From: Tumidithrix helvetica
GTDB taxonomy: Bacteria; Cyanobacteriota; Cyanobacteriia; Pseudanabaenales; Pseudanabaenaceae
Assembly (NCBI RefSeq): GCF_965232925.1
Contig: NZ_CBDDRA010000021.1
Span: 1-64,000, forward strand
Direction of reading: 5' to 3'
DNA: 64,000 nt
Numbering within the stretch: the first letter of the stretch is position 1; every line of letters begins with the position of its first letter. The notes beneath the pieces were generated by a model. That model was not told the DNA's origin, searched no databases, and saw nothing but the letters and a program-made list of their open reading frames with translations. Below are positions 1-8,875 of this stretch, piece by piece. The position numbers and the translations under genes are program-made.

Positions 1-248
1 CAGTCGTCGGCATCTGGTTTACATCCTTGGGCGTCAGCACCATGGCATTCAACCTGAATGGCTTCAACTTCAACCAATCGATCCAAGATAGCCAAGGACG
101 CGTCGTTCCTAGCTGGGCAGACGTAATCAACCGCGCTAACTTGGGTATGGAAGTCATGCACGAAAGAAATGCACACAACTTCCCTCTCGACTTGGCTGCT
201 GTTGATGTTGCTCCTGTGGCTCTAACTGCTCCTGCGATCAACGGTTAA
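1..248 (+). CDS. psbA: Photosystem II D1 protein, C-terminal part (5' end outside window)
   Basis: The reading frame begins at base 3 and is open from the window edge, so only the last ~81 codons are present. D1 is the reaction-centre core subunit of photosystem II in the thylakoid membrane and ligates the Mn4CaO5 cluster. The fragment shows the end of the last transmembrane helix, then the luminal tail. The MHERNAHNFPLDLA segment supplies the known cluster ligands His332, Glu333, Asp342 and the mature carboxy-terminus Ala344. It is followed by the 16-residue extension removed by CtpA, ending in the typical PVALTAPAING. Cyanobacteria usually carry several psbA copies; the copy type cannot be told from this fragment. 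The TTG at 27 is not a real start. Confidence 0.97.
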   Translation, partial: VVGIWFTSLGVSTMAFNLNGFNFNQSIQDSQGRVVPSWADVINRANLGMEVMHERNAHNFPLDLAAVDVAPVALTAPAING

Positions 249-275
249 TTCATTCGATAGTCTAGTCTCTGATTA

Positions 276-314
276 GAAAAAAAGAAGCTCTCCGAAAGGG
301 GGGCTTCTTTTTTT
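276..314 (+). terminator. Rho-independent terminator of psbA
   Basis: A hairpin begins about 28 bases after the psbA stop. Its arms are A7-GAAGC-TCTCC and GGGGG-GCTTC-T7 around a GAAA tetraloop. The A-run and T-run make it usable on both strands, so it could also end the minus-strand toxin gene at 368. Confidence 0.9.
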
Positions 315-367
315 GAGGGATTGAAGAATACAAGCGATCGCTTTTTTCCTATTACTATATATTCGTC

Positions 368-721
368 TTACTGATGTACTATGACTGAATCTCGTGACAT
401 TTCAATCAAAGAATGTTGCTCTAGTAAATGGACTAGCTGATTGAAATTTTTAGCAAATAATGATTCCAATTCTTTGTTGCTGATGTTGCCTGTTGTCACT
501 AGCAAAAGTTTGTAAGGTTCTTGCCTAACATAAAAAGAATCCCAAAAATCTGAATCTTTGGTAATAACAATTCTCTGTTCGCGTAGTGAAATAGCATTGA
601 TTTCTGTGTCTGGGGTAGCATTTTTTAGGGCTAATTCCTTTGTGTGAATTGCGTCATGTCCCATTGATTTTAAAAGATTGGATAAACGGACAGGTAATTG
701 AGCATCAATGAGAAATTTCAT
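368..721 (-). CDS. DUF5615 family PIN-like toxin
   Basis: A 117-residue protein of the DUF5615 PIN-like family, usually the toxin half of a type II toxin-antitoxin pair with a DUF433 antitoxin. The start MKFLIDAQLP carries the first conserved Asp and the middle TKDSDFW carries the acidic pair expected of a PIN-type metal-dependent RNase active site. The ATG overlaps the stop of the DUF433 gene by 4 bp (ATGA), so the two are translationally coupled in the order antitoxin then toxin. RNase activity is inferred from the family. Confidence 0.85.
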   Translation of the reverse strand: MKFLIDAQLPVRLSNLLKSMGHDAIHTKELALKNATPDTEINAISLREQRIVITKDSDFWDSFYVRQEPYKLLLVTTGNISNKELESLFAKNFNQLVHLLEQHSLIEMSRDSVIVHQ

Positions 722-945
722 ATAAGAACTTTGTAGATGCTCTTTACTTGGGTTAGTTTAGTGGCATAGGCTAGAGCTGCAAAAATATCATCTCGCTCTA
801 GATCGTCATAGTCTTCAAGAATTTCCTCGGTGGTCATACCTGAACTGAGGAGTTCTAGTATCATCTCGACAGGATAGCGCAAACCTCTGATACAGGGCTT
901 GCCATGGCAAATATTCCAGTCAATTGTGATGCGTTGTAATAACAT
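718..945 (-). CDS. DUF433 family antitoxin
   Basis: A 75-residue DUF433 protein, a small helix-turn-helix fold commonly paired with DUF5615 toxins. The core motif HGKPCIRGLRYPV followed by MILELLSSGMTTEEIL and DYDDLERDDIFAAL is typical of the family. It is the first gene of a two-gene unit and overlaps its toxin by 4 bp. It probably neutralises the toxin and may autoregulate the pair; this is by analogy. Confidence 0.87.
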   Translation of the reverse strand: MLLQRITIDWNICHGKPCIRGLRYPVEMILELLSSGMTTEEILEDYDDLERDDIFAALAYATKLTQVKSIYKVLI

Positions 946-969
946 ATTTAGATATTCCTTTATCGAGAA

Positions 970-1052
970 CTACCATTTCAGACATTCCCAATCCTCTTCA
1001 TCGACGATGGGGTGACGATATCGCCTAATGTTCTACCTTTGCCTGCGATCGC
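970..1052 (-). pseudogene. Antitoxin C-terminal remnant, copy 1 (frameshifted)
   Basis: On the minus strand this stretch reads AGKGRTLGDIVTP and, after a one-base deletion, continues VDEEDWECLKW then TAG. The same tail (AGKVKILGDIVSPIVDEEDWE) is at 1756-1850. It resembles the C-terminus of small Phd/AbrB-type antitoxins of cyanobacteria, though the exact family is uncertain because the DNA-binding part is missing. Confidence 0.5.
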
Positions 1053-1229
1053 TTTTGATAGTGATCGTCTTTTAATTGGGGTCGCTGGTAGTTTATTTTC
1101 TTCGGCACTGGTTCCGTGTAGTGGGAAAAATCGATGAACCCCCTTCAGAATAAGGATTTTGGCGATCTGTCTCTAAAACGGCTATAATCGTTGCGCTGTA
1201 GGCATTTTGAGGGATTTATCCAATTCGGC

Positions 1230-1358
1230 GGAACCAGTACCTTCTTGTTGAAATCCTCAATAAATCGTTCGCCAGCATCAGTACTAAATTCAGCAAAATA
1301 ATCAAATATATTATCCAAATCGCGACTTGACTAATGGAGAAATAATGTAGCGTGTCAT
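1230..1358 (-). pseudogene. ParE/RelE-type toxin remnant, frameshifted and truncated
   Basis: Starting with ATG at 1358, 18 bp after the parD stop, the minus strand reads MTRYIISPLV and then hits a stop (KSRFG*). In the next frame it continues SRDLDNIFDYFAEFSTDAGE and RFIEDFNKKV, which is the usual ParE start. Homology fades near 1230, after about 40 residues of a family that is normally ~95-100 long. The toxin is therefore dead through a frameshift plus loss of the 3' half. Confidence 0.7.
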
Positions 1359-1376
1359 TGATTATTCTCACGAGTA

Positions 1377-1625
1377 TTACGTACGAACTCGTTCTTTCAA
1401 TCTTGCCATCACAGTGTCACTATCCAGCCCTTCACCGCGATCTAGTTGCTCTAAACCATCTGCTACCTTTTGACGAGTAGCTTGAAGCCATTGCTCGTAA
1501 TGCTTGTCTCTTTCCTCAAGTAAACGAAATGCTTCAAAAAGCACTTCATCTGTAGAGCTATATTTACCAGTCTTGAGCTTTTTTTGAATAAACTGCTCTT
1601 GCTCAATTTTTAGCGCAATACTCAT
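1377..1625 (-). CDS. parD: ParD-type antitoxin (orphan)
   Basis: An 82-residue ribbon-helix-helix antitoxin of the ParD/CopG-ASF1 family. The N-terminal half (IEQEQFIQKKLKTGKYSSTDEV) is the RHH DNA-binding fold; the tail (VADGLEQLDRGEGLDSDTV) is the toxin-wrapping segment typical of ParD. Its partner parE directly downstream is broken, so this antitoxin is probably an orphan that may still bind its own promoter. Length and motif spacing are normal. Confidence 0.85.
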   Translation of the reverse strand: MSIALKIEQEQFIQKKLKTGKYSSTDEVLFEAFRLLEERDKHYEQWLQATRQKVADGLEQLDRGEGLDSDTVMARLKERVRT

Positions 1626-1755
1626 GATTTACATCCCAAGCCGTGTAATTACCAGTGATTATAGCAAAAGCTTTAAAGTTAGAAGCTCTCGAACAATCAT
1701 CTGATATGGCGATCGCAATTTTCCTGTTGTTTCCTTAAGTTACATCAGATAACTT

Positions 1756-1903
1756 TCATTCCCAGTCTTCTTCATCGACAATGGGACTCACGATATCACC
1801 TAAAATCTTCACTTTGCCAGCCATGCTAGGGATGGGAAAACGTCGTTTTATTTGTGGTTTAGGTGTTGCGGGAATGATTAGATTTTTGCAGCAGTTCGAT
1901 GTG
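1756..1903 (-). pseudogene. Antitoxin C-terminal remnant, copy 2
   Basis: The minus strand is open from about 1903 to a TGA at 1756-1758 and ends MAGKVKILGDIVSPIVDEED-WE, nearly the same tail as the remnant at 970-1052. No plausible N-terminal domain or start is present: an in-frame stop lies about 1910. I read it as the 3' end of a lost Phd/AbrB-like antitoxin gene. Confidence 0.5.
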
Positions 1904-2017
1904 GGCGAGGGCGACTATACACGCGATCGCTATCAAGTGCTAGATCGTTTGACAATGCAAGATTTTCAAGCTTATATCCACCAACAAAGAGAAGGAAAAG
2001 ATAGTTCTACCCACTGA
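1892..2017 (+). other. Unrecognised short coding-like stretch
   Basis: On the plus strand the segment reading FDVGEGDYTRDRYQVLDRL followed by TMQDFQAYIHQQREGKDSSTH looks like a real protein C-terminus (charged, HIP1-containing, ending in TGA). The codons upstream of about 1890 are antisense to the antitoxin remnant. It may be the tail of another eroded small gene. The interval 2019-2124 also reads coding-like but has no recognisable match. Confidence 0.25.
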
Positions 2018-2124
2018 GTTGCAAGACTTGCAAAAGAGGGTTCCTATTGTCAGCGATAAGGCATTATTCGATCGGCAGACAATACAAAAGCTTTTAGGAG
2101 ATCCCGCCATTGATTCGTTCGACG

Positions 2125-2739
2125 TTAGCAGAAATTTTGAGTCACAAAAACTTCCCGATCGCGAGAAATTACTACGCCAATGCCTTCGCGATCGTAGGTG
2201 ACGGTTAATAGGGTACTGCGATGACCGGGGCTATTCATCCAACCATCAACGCTGATTTTTGCGATTTCCTCTAACGTGCGCCAATCGTAGCCGAGCGTAA
2301 TCCCCCCTCGCTCTAGTACAGAATTGTAGAGGTAGGTATGCATCAGATTTTCCGAAAGTCCCTCGGTGTAGTGGGTGGCATACTGTTTTACGCATCGGTA
2401 GCCTAACTTTTCTCCCCTAGCGGTGGGATCTTCGCCATTAAGATTAATGTGTTGGTAAAAGCCTCTGTTTGCCATATCCTGACTGTGGGTGCGGGCAACC
2501 TCGGCAAGGCGATCGTCAAACTGTAACTCAGAAATGCCCTGCGATCGCCTCTCTAGGTTCGTGAGTTCGTGGATGCTCCATTCTAGGACAGAAATATCAA
2601 TTTGTGGCTGTTTGCGCAGATAATTACGGGCGCTATATTGCCAGCCAATTAAAGCCGCGATCGCAATGACTAGAATCCCCAGAAAGACAATTCCCCCAAT
2701 TAGTTGCCTGCGTTTGGGGTGCGGACGAACTCGCGGCAT
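2125..2739 (-). CDS. CAP-domain (SCP/PR1-like) membrane-anchored protein
   Basis: About 204 residues from the ATG at 2739. That start is preferred because the longer frame would run 78 bp into the upstream gene. Residues ~12-35 form one transmembrane segment (GGIVFLGILVIAIAALIGW) after a basic N-terminus, so the CAP domain should face the periplasm. CAP signatures are visible: HSQDMANRGFYQH, GLSENL, and MNSPGHRSTLL near the end. Bacterial CAP proteins are poorly understood; substrate and activity are unknown. It starts 4 bp after the ATP-grasp gene and is probably co-transcribed with it. Confidence 0.85.
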   Translation of the reverse strand: MPRVRPHPKRRQLIGGIVFLGILVIAIAALIGWQYSARNYLRKQPQIDISVLEWSIHELTNLERRSQGISELQFDDRLAEVARTHSQDMANRGFYQHINLNGEDPTARGEKLGYRCVKQYATHYTEGLSENLMHTYLYNSVLERGGITLGYDWRTLEEIAKISVDGWMNSPGHRSTLLTVTYDREGIGVVISRDREVFVTQNFC

Positions 2740-2743
2740 AGAA

Positions 2744-4312
2744 TTAATCCTTAAACTCGCTACAGGATGCATCGGCATTAGGTACTGCAAGGGTTTCTCG
2801 ATCCAATACCTCCACAACGCGATCGTAGATGTCTTGGGCCTCCTGCGGAGAATTGCCGATACTAGTCAACCCCAACTTGCCAAATTCTGACAAGCAACTA
2901 ATGAGATGAAAAACCGTGCCGGTTTCTGTGCTGCTATCAAAGTGCAGGCGATGGTGCGCGATGATATCCATCAGATCGTGGGGAAGTAGACCGTTGTATT
3001 GCCCCTTTTGCAAAGTATCGGTGGCAATATAATATTTCTCCCGTCCGTGCTGGCTGTAAAACAGACCATCGCCGAGATTAAATTGCCCGTTGGTCAGGAA
3101 GCGGAGAGTCATCAATGGGTGCGTCGTGCCCCCTTTACGCAGATTAATTTCGATCGCCTGTAAATCCCAGCTACTATCCTGCTGCCGCACCGCGACAAAA
3201 TCAACGCCAAACCTTTCTAAGACGCCCTTAGCCGCGAGGGTTTTGCCGATACGCATGCCAAATTCCTGTAACTGCAAACGATAGCTGGCATCGGCGGGGA
3301 AACTGCACCCCAAGTAAACCTGTGCATCTGGCCCACCCAAAATTTGATCGTGGGTAGAGAGAATTTCCACCTCGCCTGTAGGGGCAATTCTGCCTTGGAC
3401 GCTGGGCGATCGCTTTTCTTCGCCCTCGATAAATGCTTCGACAATCGCGCCCAAATCGGGAAGGCGCTTGGCAAAATTCGTCCAAGTTTCAGATAGCGAT
3501 TGAAAGCGCATCTGTGGGAAACAATTAGCGATCGCGGCTGCACGTTGGGGCGATTCCACAGTAAGGATTGGCGCTAATTCTAAGATGGCGTTCCCTTCGC
3601 CAGAAAATCCTTCGTTCAATTTGACGACCATGCGCTTGAGTTGTGGCTGCCGATCCCACAGTGCCGCAGCTTCCTCGGCTAAGTCATGGGGGCTATGTAC
3701 CAACGGACTGCCATCGGGATGGGGAACCTGCGTTTCCGCAAAAATGCTACGACTGCCACTCTTGGTGCCGAGGTGCAATAGATCGGGGTTGAGCGCCCAT
3801 AGGGGAATGCCTAACTCCACAGATAATTCCCGTTCTAGGGGTGTGGAATTAAAACAAATCATGTAGGCTTTCTGCGGTCGCAACGCCTTGCGGATGCGAT
3901 CGATCAGGCGCGGTCGCTCTAGAATCTTTTGGGTTAAGGGGACGTGCGACGCATCGTAGGTAGAAAGCAGCACCAGTCGCTCGCGGGCATGGGAAAAGGG
4001 AATGCCCGGTAACAATTGCAGGTAATAGTCAATGATGATGGGCGCTAGAGGTTGGGATGTGACATAGACCAAACGGGTGCGGGGATTACGCAGGCGAATC
4101 AGGGAAAATAGCAGACGTTCCTCGTAGTGGTGGCTGCCTGCAACCTTTAAGAGTTCGGATTGATCGAGGCTTAGCGAAGGCACGACCAGAATGTCATAAT
4201 CGCTCAGATCGAATTGTTCGATCGTCTGCCAGCGATCGCGGAGTTGGGCTTGTAACTGGCAAAATTTAGCTTTTGTCGCCCAGAGATGATTTGCCTGCCC
4301 TTCACTGACCAT
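2744..4312 (-). CDS. ATP-grasp peptide ligase, PGM1-related
   Basis: 522 residues resembling the cyanobacterial 'peptide ligase PGM1-related' or carboxylate-amine ligase group. PGM1 joins amino-acid-like building blocks to peptides with ATP in pheganomycin synthesis. Residues 1-~190 look like the pre-ATP-grasp domain (VVPSLSLDQSELLKVAGSHH, YEERLLF). From ~200 on are ATP-grasp features: VVKLNEGFSGEGNAILEL for nucleotide binding, then FGVDFVAVRQQ and LQAIEINLRKGGTTHP for Mg/ATP ligation. Substrates in cyanobacteria are unknown. It is the first gene of a two-gene unit with the CAP-domain protein. Confidence 0.75.
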   Translation of the reverse strand: MVSEGQANHLWATKAKFCQLQAQLRDRWQTIEQFDLSDYDILVVPSLSLDQSELLKVAGSHHYEERLLFSLIRLRNPRTRLVYVTSQPLAPIIIDYYLQLLPGIPFSHARERLVLLSTYDASHVPLTQKILERPRLIDRIRKALRPQKAYMICFNSTPLERELSVELGIPLWALNPDLLHLGTKSGSRSIFAETQVPHPDGSPLVHSPHDLAEEAAALWDRQPQLKRMVVKLNEGFSGEGNAILELAPILTVESPQRAAAIANCFPQMRFQSLSETWTNFAKRLPDLGAIVEAFIEGEEKRSPSVQGRIAPTGEVEILSTHDQILGGPDAQVYLGCSFPADASYRLQLQEFGMRIGKTLAAKGVLERFGVDFVAVRQQDSSWDLQAIEINLRKGGTTHPLMTLRFLTNGQFNLGDGLFYSQHGREKYYIATDTLQKGQYNGLLPHDLMDIIAHHRLHFDSSTETGTVFHLISCLSEFGKLGLTSIGNSPQEAQDIYDRVVEVLDRETLAVPNADASCSEFKD

Positions 4313-4639
4313 GTTCCTAACCCCTATGAATCCTTGCTGGTACGATGCTCAATCCTAGTTTGTTCAAAGGCATGAATCGTATGTGCTTGTCTTTAGGCGA
4401 TCGCCAAACAGGGCGATCGAAAATTTCGCTATAGTATGGTTGCGAGGTTGACACATACCCTAGAGTCAATATGCCCCAGTCCGCATTCAATACTTAGGGC
4501 TTTCGCAAAGATGAGAGCAACTTTTCTACTGTTTTGCAAATGACTAGAAGGGGCTTTCATTCAAGCTTTTGGGCGTTTACATTTTACCCAACTTCAGCAT
4601 CCCTTTGTAAGTTCTGCTTATTAACGTTTTACGTAGCGA
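4313..4639. other. Divergent intergenic region
   Basis: 327 bp between divergent genes. It has a HIP1 site near 4400, and an inverted repeat TTGAC-N12-GTCAA at 4448-4469 whose left arm is also a good -35 box (TTGACA). No convincing -10 follows at standard spacing and no ORF is supported. Confidence 0.4.
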
Positions 4640-5332
4640 ATGATTACTCCACTCAAGCGCAAGAAATTTGACGAACTGATCCCCGCCGTACCTACTGCTG
4701 ATCAATATCAATACTATTGGGGAAACGGACAGGATTTATTTCGGCGCATTCTCATATCGGTAGCGTTGTTGGTTGTGTTTACGCTGATCTACAACCGCGT
4801 CAATGACAATAGCCCCAACAGTTTTGTCGCTTTGATGGTGTTTGTTTGTGCGGCTTTAGGCGGTATGTACTGGATGTTAGAGCCAGTTTTGATTGCTGTG
4901 GGGCGCAATGCCAAATTGCGAAGATTTGCAAACTGCGGTTTTTGGCAAGCACAGGTTTTAGATGTTTATTTGTCGGAAGAGGTGCTGTCAAAACAAGAAA
5001 CTGTGGATAATCGCGGGCGGCTTGATGTCAGCTATAACACCGAAAGTTTTTTTAATGTGGAGCTAGGCGATCGCACGGGGTTTATCACCACCATCCGCGT
5101 ACCTATGCGACGCGAATATAAACGCATTGCCCCCAAGCAGGTTGTCTGTATGTTGTTGTTTTCTAACGATCGCAGTTTTAGTCGCATCAGTAAAGTCACG
5201 ACCGATGCCTTTATTCCCAAATTAAATATCTGGATTAGCGACTACCCCTATCTCAGACGCGATGTATTCATTGACTTAACTCGATATATGTTCAAACGCG
5301 AACAGGCTGCGGTTGATGCCGAACGAGAGTAA
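4640..5332 (+). CDS. Conserved cyanobacterial membrane protein of unknown function
   Basis: 230 residues. Two transmembrane segments are visible, at about residues 33-52 (RRILISVALLVVFTLIYNRV) and 60-85 (FVALMVFVCAALGGMYWMLEP). A soluble C-terminal domain of ~140 residues follows (FGFWQAQVLDVYLSEE start, then a beta-rich stretch). Similar proteins are sometimes labelled 'phosphate ABC transporter permease', which the sequence does not support. It stands alone on the plus strand and is followed by a DUF1830 gene. Confidence 0.7.
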   Translation: MITPLKRKKFDELIPAVPTADQYQYYWGNGQDLFRRILISVALLVVFTLIYNRVNDNSPNSFVALMVFVCAALGGMYWMLEPVLIAVGRNAKLRRFANCGFWQAQVLDVYLSEEVLSKQETVDNRGRLDVSYNTESFFNVELGDRTGFITTIRVPMRREYKRIAPKQVVCMLLFSNDRSFSRISKVTTDAFIPKLNIWISDYPYLRRDVFIDLTRYMFKREQAAVDAERE

Positions 5333-5446
5333 AAAAGATTAAAAAATTATAAATGTGTGTCTTAGATCACTCCTTGATTGGATGAAAGTGATAGCTTGGG
5401 ATCATGCAACAGCAAAGCTTTTACTTTAATATTTAGGTTTAGATCT

Positions 5447-5785
5447 ATGGTAAGCACACAGCATGAGTTGTACAAAAAACTAATCGTGAATTGCCGCTAT
5501 CGTAACAGTGGGGAATCAGTGCAAATTATTCGGGTTTCGCGTTCTAGCTCGACGCTTAACTCAGGATATTTACAACACACGATTGAGCGTACTGTGATGC
5601 CAAACCACCAGATCGATTTTCAAGCACCGATTGATGCCCTACTAGAGGTGCATGAGGGGATCGCCATGAGTTCGATCCATGCCGATTCGATCCCATGTGT
5701 GGAACTTCGGATTGCCAATCCCGAAGCAATTAAGCAGGAGAGTGTCAGCAAGCCTACTAATAGCGAAATCGCCTGGGCAGCTTAG
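5447..5785 (+). CDS. DUF1830 domain-containing protein
   Basis: 112 residues from the ATG at 5447; the longer frame from 5378 lacks family sequence. DUF1830 is a cyanobacterial family of unknown role. The expected pattern is present: a Cys near the N-terminus (LIVNCRYRNSGESVQIIRV), the LQHTIERTVMPNHQIDFQAP core, and the ESAI/SSIHADSIPCVEL end. A strong terminator follows. Confidence 0.75.
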   Translation: MVSTQHELYKKLIVNCRYRNSGESVQIIRVSRSSSTLNSGYLQHTIERTVMPNHQIDFQAPIDALLEVHEGIAMSSIHADSIPCVELRIANPEAIKQESVSKPTNSEIAWAA

Positions 5786-5812
5786 AATTCGCAAGATTTT
5801 CATCAAAAAGCA

Positions 5813-5849
5813 AAAAAAGAGGGGTAACTTGTAAGTTACCCCTCTTTTT
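5813..5849. terminator. Bidirectional rho-independent terminator
   Basis: Perfect 12-bp stem GAGGGGTAACTT / AAGTTACCCCTC with a short loop, flanked by an A7 run on the left and T5 on the right. It separates convergent genes (DUF1830 plus, M16 peptidase minus) and can serve both. Confidence 0.92.
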
Positions 5850-5862
5850 CGTAAGAAGGAAT

Positions 5863-8715
5863 TTACTGCTTGGCTTCTGCGGGTTTAACCGTCACAATCA
5901 GTAAATTATCAGGCAAAAGAAGATCCTTCGCAGTTTGGTTGACGGCATCTAGAGAGATAGCGCGAACTTTACTAGGAAATTCGTAAAAACTACCCATGGG
6001 GAATCCATAGGTTTCATCGCTCAAAACGGCTTCCGCAATATTATCGGGCTCAGCCAGATTGACGGGGAAGCTATTGATCAGACTGTTTTTTGCAGCATCG
6101 AGTTCCGCTTGGGTGATGCCGCGATCGCGAACCTCTCTAAATACAGCCAAAGTCTTTTCGATCGCTTTTTGCGTATCCTTGCCATTGGTTTGGAGTTGGA
6201 TGATAAACGCACCTGGGGCTTTGCCAACTTGGAAATAGCTGTAAATGCCATAGGTCAGCCCTGCCCGATCGCGAATTTCTGTGCCTAAGCGACTAGAGAG
6301 CGTATCGCCACCGAGTACCTGATTGAGTAAGATTGCCTCATAGTAGCGGCGATCGAAGCGCGAAATACTGGGATGCCCCATCAGCGTTACCGCTTGGGTT
6401 TTACCCGATAGCGTCAATTCTTTTTCCGTTAATTCGGTGGGATTCGCAACGGGTGGGTACTGCAAAACGGGCGCTGTACCCGTGGCTTTCCAATTACCTA
6501 GTTCTGCGGTAAGTAGGCTTTTTAGAGCTGTGGGATCAAAATTTCCCATCAGTACGAGTGTAGTCGAGTCGGGTCGGAAATAGGTTTGATGGAACTTCAC
6601 CAAATCTTCCCGCGTAATTGCTTTGAGGGTTGCTTCCGTACGCATATTGTGGAAAGGATGCCCCTTGGGATAAAGCTTTTGTTGAAATTCGCGCCGCGCT
6701 AAGCTACCGGGCGTATCTAACTCAGACTTTAAAGCCACGAGATTGCGTTGGAGATTGAGATCGAACTCCTTGGCTGGAAATACAGGGTTTTGCAAGACAT
6801 CTGCCAACTGTTTGACCACGATAGGCAGATCGCTAGATAACGCCGATGCCCCAATATTTACGCCTTCACGTCCCGCCGAGAATCCTAGTTTTGCCCCGCG
6901 ATCTTCTAAAACAGCGGCGATCGCATCGGCATCTTGGGTCTTAGTCCCATTCATCAAGTTTTGGGCGGTTAGAGAGGCAAGTCCCGCTTTCGCTTCGGTG
7001 TCAAACCCTGAGCCTGCTTCGACCCGTCCCTCAATCGTGATCGAAGGACTACTCTTGTCTTGAATGAGCAAGAGGTTTAGGCCATTGGGCAACACAAATT
7101 TAATCGGTTTGACAGGATTAGGGACATCGATCTTGTTCGCAAGAGCGCTTTCAGGTAAAAAACGTTTTACCTCAGATGGGTCAACGGGCTTTCCGGGGCT
7201 AAAGGCTTCAGAATGGGTGGGATTGACCGTCGTCGATCCGCCTTGACCGGTAATTACGGTAGGCTCAAAAAAGCCCAAAATGCGCTTGTCGGGATTGAGA
7301 TATTGTCTGGCAACACGCTGCACGTCAGCGGTGGTCACCTTGCCAATATTCGTCAAATAGCGATCGCTAAACCGATAGTCACCTGCGACGATCTGGTTGT
7401 AGCCTAACTGAAGCGCCTGAGAGCTAATATCGCGATTTCCCAAAATATAGTTAGCCCGAATTTGGACTTTGGCGCGATCGAGCTCAGCTTCAGTAATTCC
7501 CTCTGACTGCAATTTTGCAACTTCGGCAAGCAATAACTTATCGATCTCGGGGAGGGTTTTGCCCTGAGCGGGTGTCGCCCCAAACATGTACCACCCTGGG
7601 TCGATCATGGTCGATGCATTGCCACTGACACTGCTGGCTAAACCAGTCTGCACGAGAGCTTGATAGAGCCGCGAACCACGTCCCGATGTTAAGACAGAAT
7701 CCATCACATCGATCGCTGGCACATCAGGGTGGGTAATCGAGGGCAATGTGGGGTAGACCGATTGCAGAAATGCTACACTGCCTGGCTCGCGCAGCACGAT
7801 CGGATTTTGCTGGGGTGATTTTATGTTTTGGATAGTCGGCGCAGCTTTTGCCACAGGTTTTGGTGGGGCAGAAATTTTGCCAAAAATCTTCTCGATCTTG
7901 GCAAGGGTGGCTTTTGTATCAAAGTTGCCAACTACTACAAGCGTGGCATTCTCTGGACGATAGTGGGTGCGATAGTAAGTTTGTACATCCTCAACGGTGA
8001 ATGTTTCCACATCAGGGCGATAGCCAATCACGGGCCAACCATAGGAACTAGTTGGAAAAGCCACTGCCATTAACGATTTATACAAACGCGAACTGGGGTT
8101 GTTATTGCCGCCATCAAGTTCTGACAGCACTACAGTTCTCTCGGTTTTAAGTTCTTCGACTCCTGCGAGCGTGTTGACCATGCGATCGGCTTCTAGCTCT
8201 AAAAGGGCATCGAGTTTTTCGCTGCCAACCGTGCCAAAGTAAGCCGTCATGTCATAGCTGGTAAAAGCATTAGAACTGCTGCCTAAAGCACTAAATAATC
8301 TGCCAAATTGAAGCGGGCGATCCTTTGTCCCTTTAAACATCAAGTGTTCGAGTTGGTGCGAGATGCCCGTGATTCCTGGTCTTTCATTGCGCGAGCCAAC
8401 GCGGTACCAAACCTGGACGCTGACCACAGGAGCCGTATGAATTTCTTTGGTTAAAACAGTTAAGCCATTACTTAGCAAAGTTTTTTCTACCCGATCGGTT
8501 AAGGCGGTTGATGCCGTAGTTGGTGCAGTATAAGCGGTCGGGGACGCTTTCGTTGGAACAGCATCTGCCTCTTGGCGATTAAAAAAGGATAAATTACTTA
8601 AAAGGGGTAGAGGCGTATTGCTCAGGAGAATGATGGTCAGCGCGATCGCCAAGCATCGGCTCACAAAAGAAAGCATAGATTTCAATTTTTTCAGTTGGTG
8701 ATTAAATAAATTCAC
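5863..8715 (-). CDS. M16 family zinc metallopeptidase (pitrilysin/PqqL-like), exported
   Basis: 950 residues: a signal-peptide-like N-terminus (basic stretch then ALTIILLSNTPLPLLSNL), followed by two M16 halves. The first half has the inverted zinc motif HQLEH (in GISHQLEHLMFKG) and the downstream Glu in ERTVVLSELDGG, so it should be catalytic. The second half (from ~residue 500) lacks the motif, having LASLTAQ at that place, as is usual for the inactive partner domain. It probably degrades peptides in the periplasm. The start is GTG at 8715; an ATG at 8676 just before the hydrophobic stretch is an equally good alternative. Confidence 0.88.
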   Translation of the reverse strand: MNLFNHQLKKLKSMLSFVSRCLAIALTIILLSNTPLPLLSNLSFFNRQEADAVPTKASPTAYTAPTTASTALTDRVEKTLLSNGLTVLTKEIHTAPVVSVQVWYRVGSRNERPGITGISHQLEHLMFKGTKDRPLQFGRLFSALGSSSNAFTSYDMTAYFGTVGSEKLDALLELEADRMVNTLAGVEELKTERTVVLSELDGGNNNPSSRLYKSLMAVAFPTSSYGWPVIGYRPDVETFTVEDVQTYYRTHYRPENATLVVVGNFDTKATLAKIEKIFGKISAPPKPVAKAAPTIQNIKSPQQNPIVLREPGSVAFLQSVYPTLPSITHPDVPAIDVMDSVLTSGRGSRLYQALVQTGLASSVSGNASTMIDPGWYMFGATPAQGKTLPEIDKLLLAEVAKLQSEGITEAELDRAKVQIRANYILGNRDISSQALQLGYNQIVAGDYRFSDRYLTNIGKVTTADVQRVARQYLNPDKRILGFFEPTVITGQGGSTTVNPTHSEAFSPGKPVDPSEVKRFLPESALANKIDVPNPVKPIKFVLPNGLNLLLIQDKSSPSITIEGRVEAGSGFDTEAKAGLASLTAQNLMNGTKTQDADAIAAVLEDRGAKLGFSAGREGVNIGASALSSDLPIVVKQLADVLQNPVFPAKEFDLNLQRNLVALKSELDTPGSLARREFQQKLYPKGHPFHNMRTEATLKAITREDLVKFHQTYFRPDSTTLVLMGNFDPTALKSLLTAELGNWKATGTAPVLQYPPVANPTELTEKELTLSGKTQAVTLMGHPSISRFDRRYYEAILLNQVLGGDTLSSRLGTEIRDRAGLTYGIYSYFQVGKAPGAFIIQLQTNGKDTQKAIEKTLAVFREVRDRGITQAELDAAKNSLINSFPVNLAEPDNIAEAVLSDETYGFPMGSFYEFPSKVRAISLDAVNQTAKDLLLPDNLLIVTVKPAEAKQ

Positions 8716-8875
8716 AGTAGATGTACGAAAAATAGATCGCTAATCCTTATCGACAATTATAGATAGTCAAAGAAAATGCTAAACTCATGGGGTAAGTTGA
8801 CCTAAAGCTATAGAAGCAGACCCTGTCAGAGTTCTTATTGTTTCTATTGCTATGTAAATCTCTGCTTAAAAGTTC

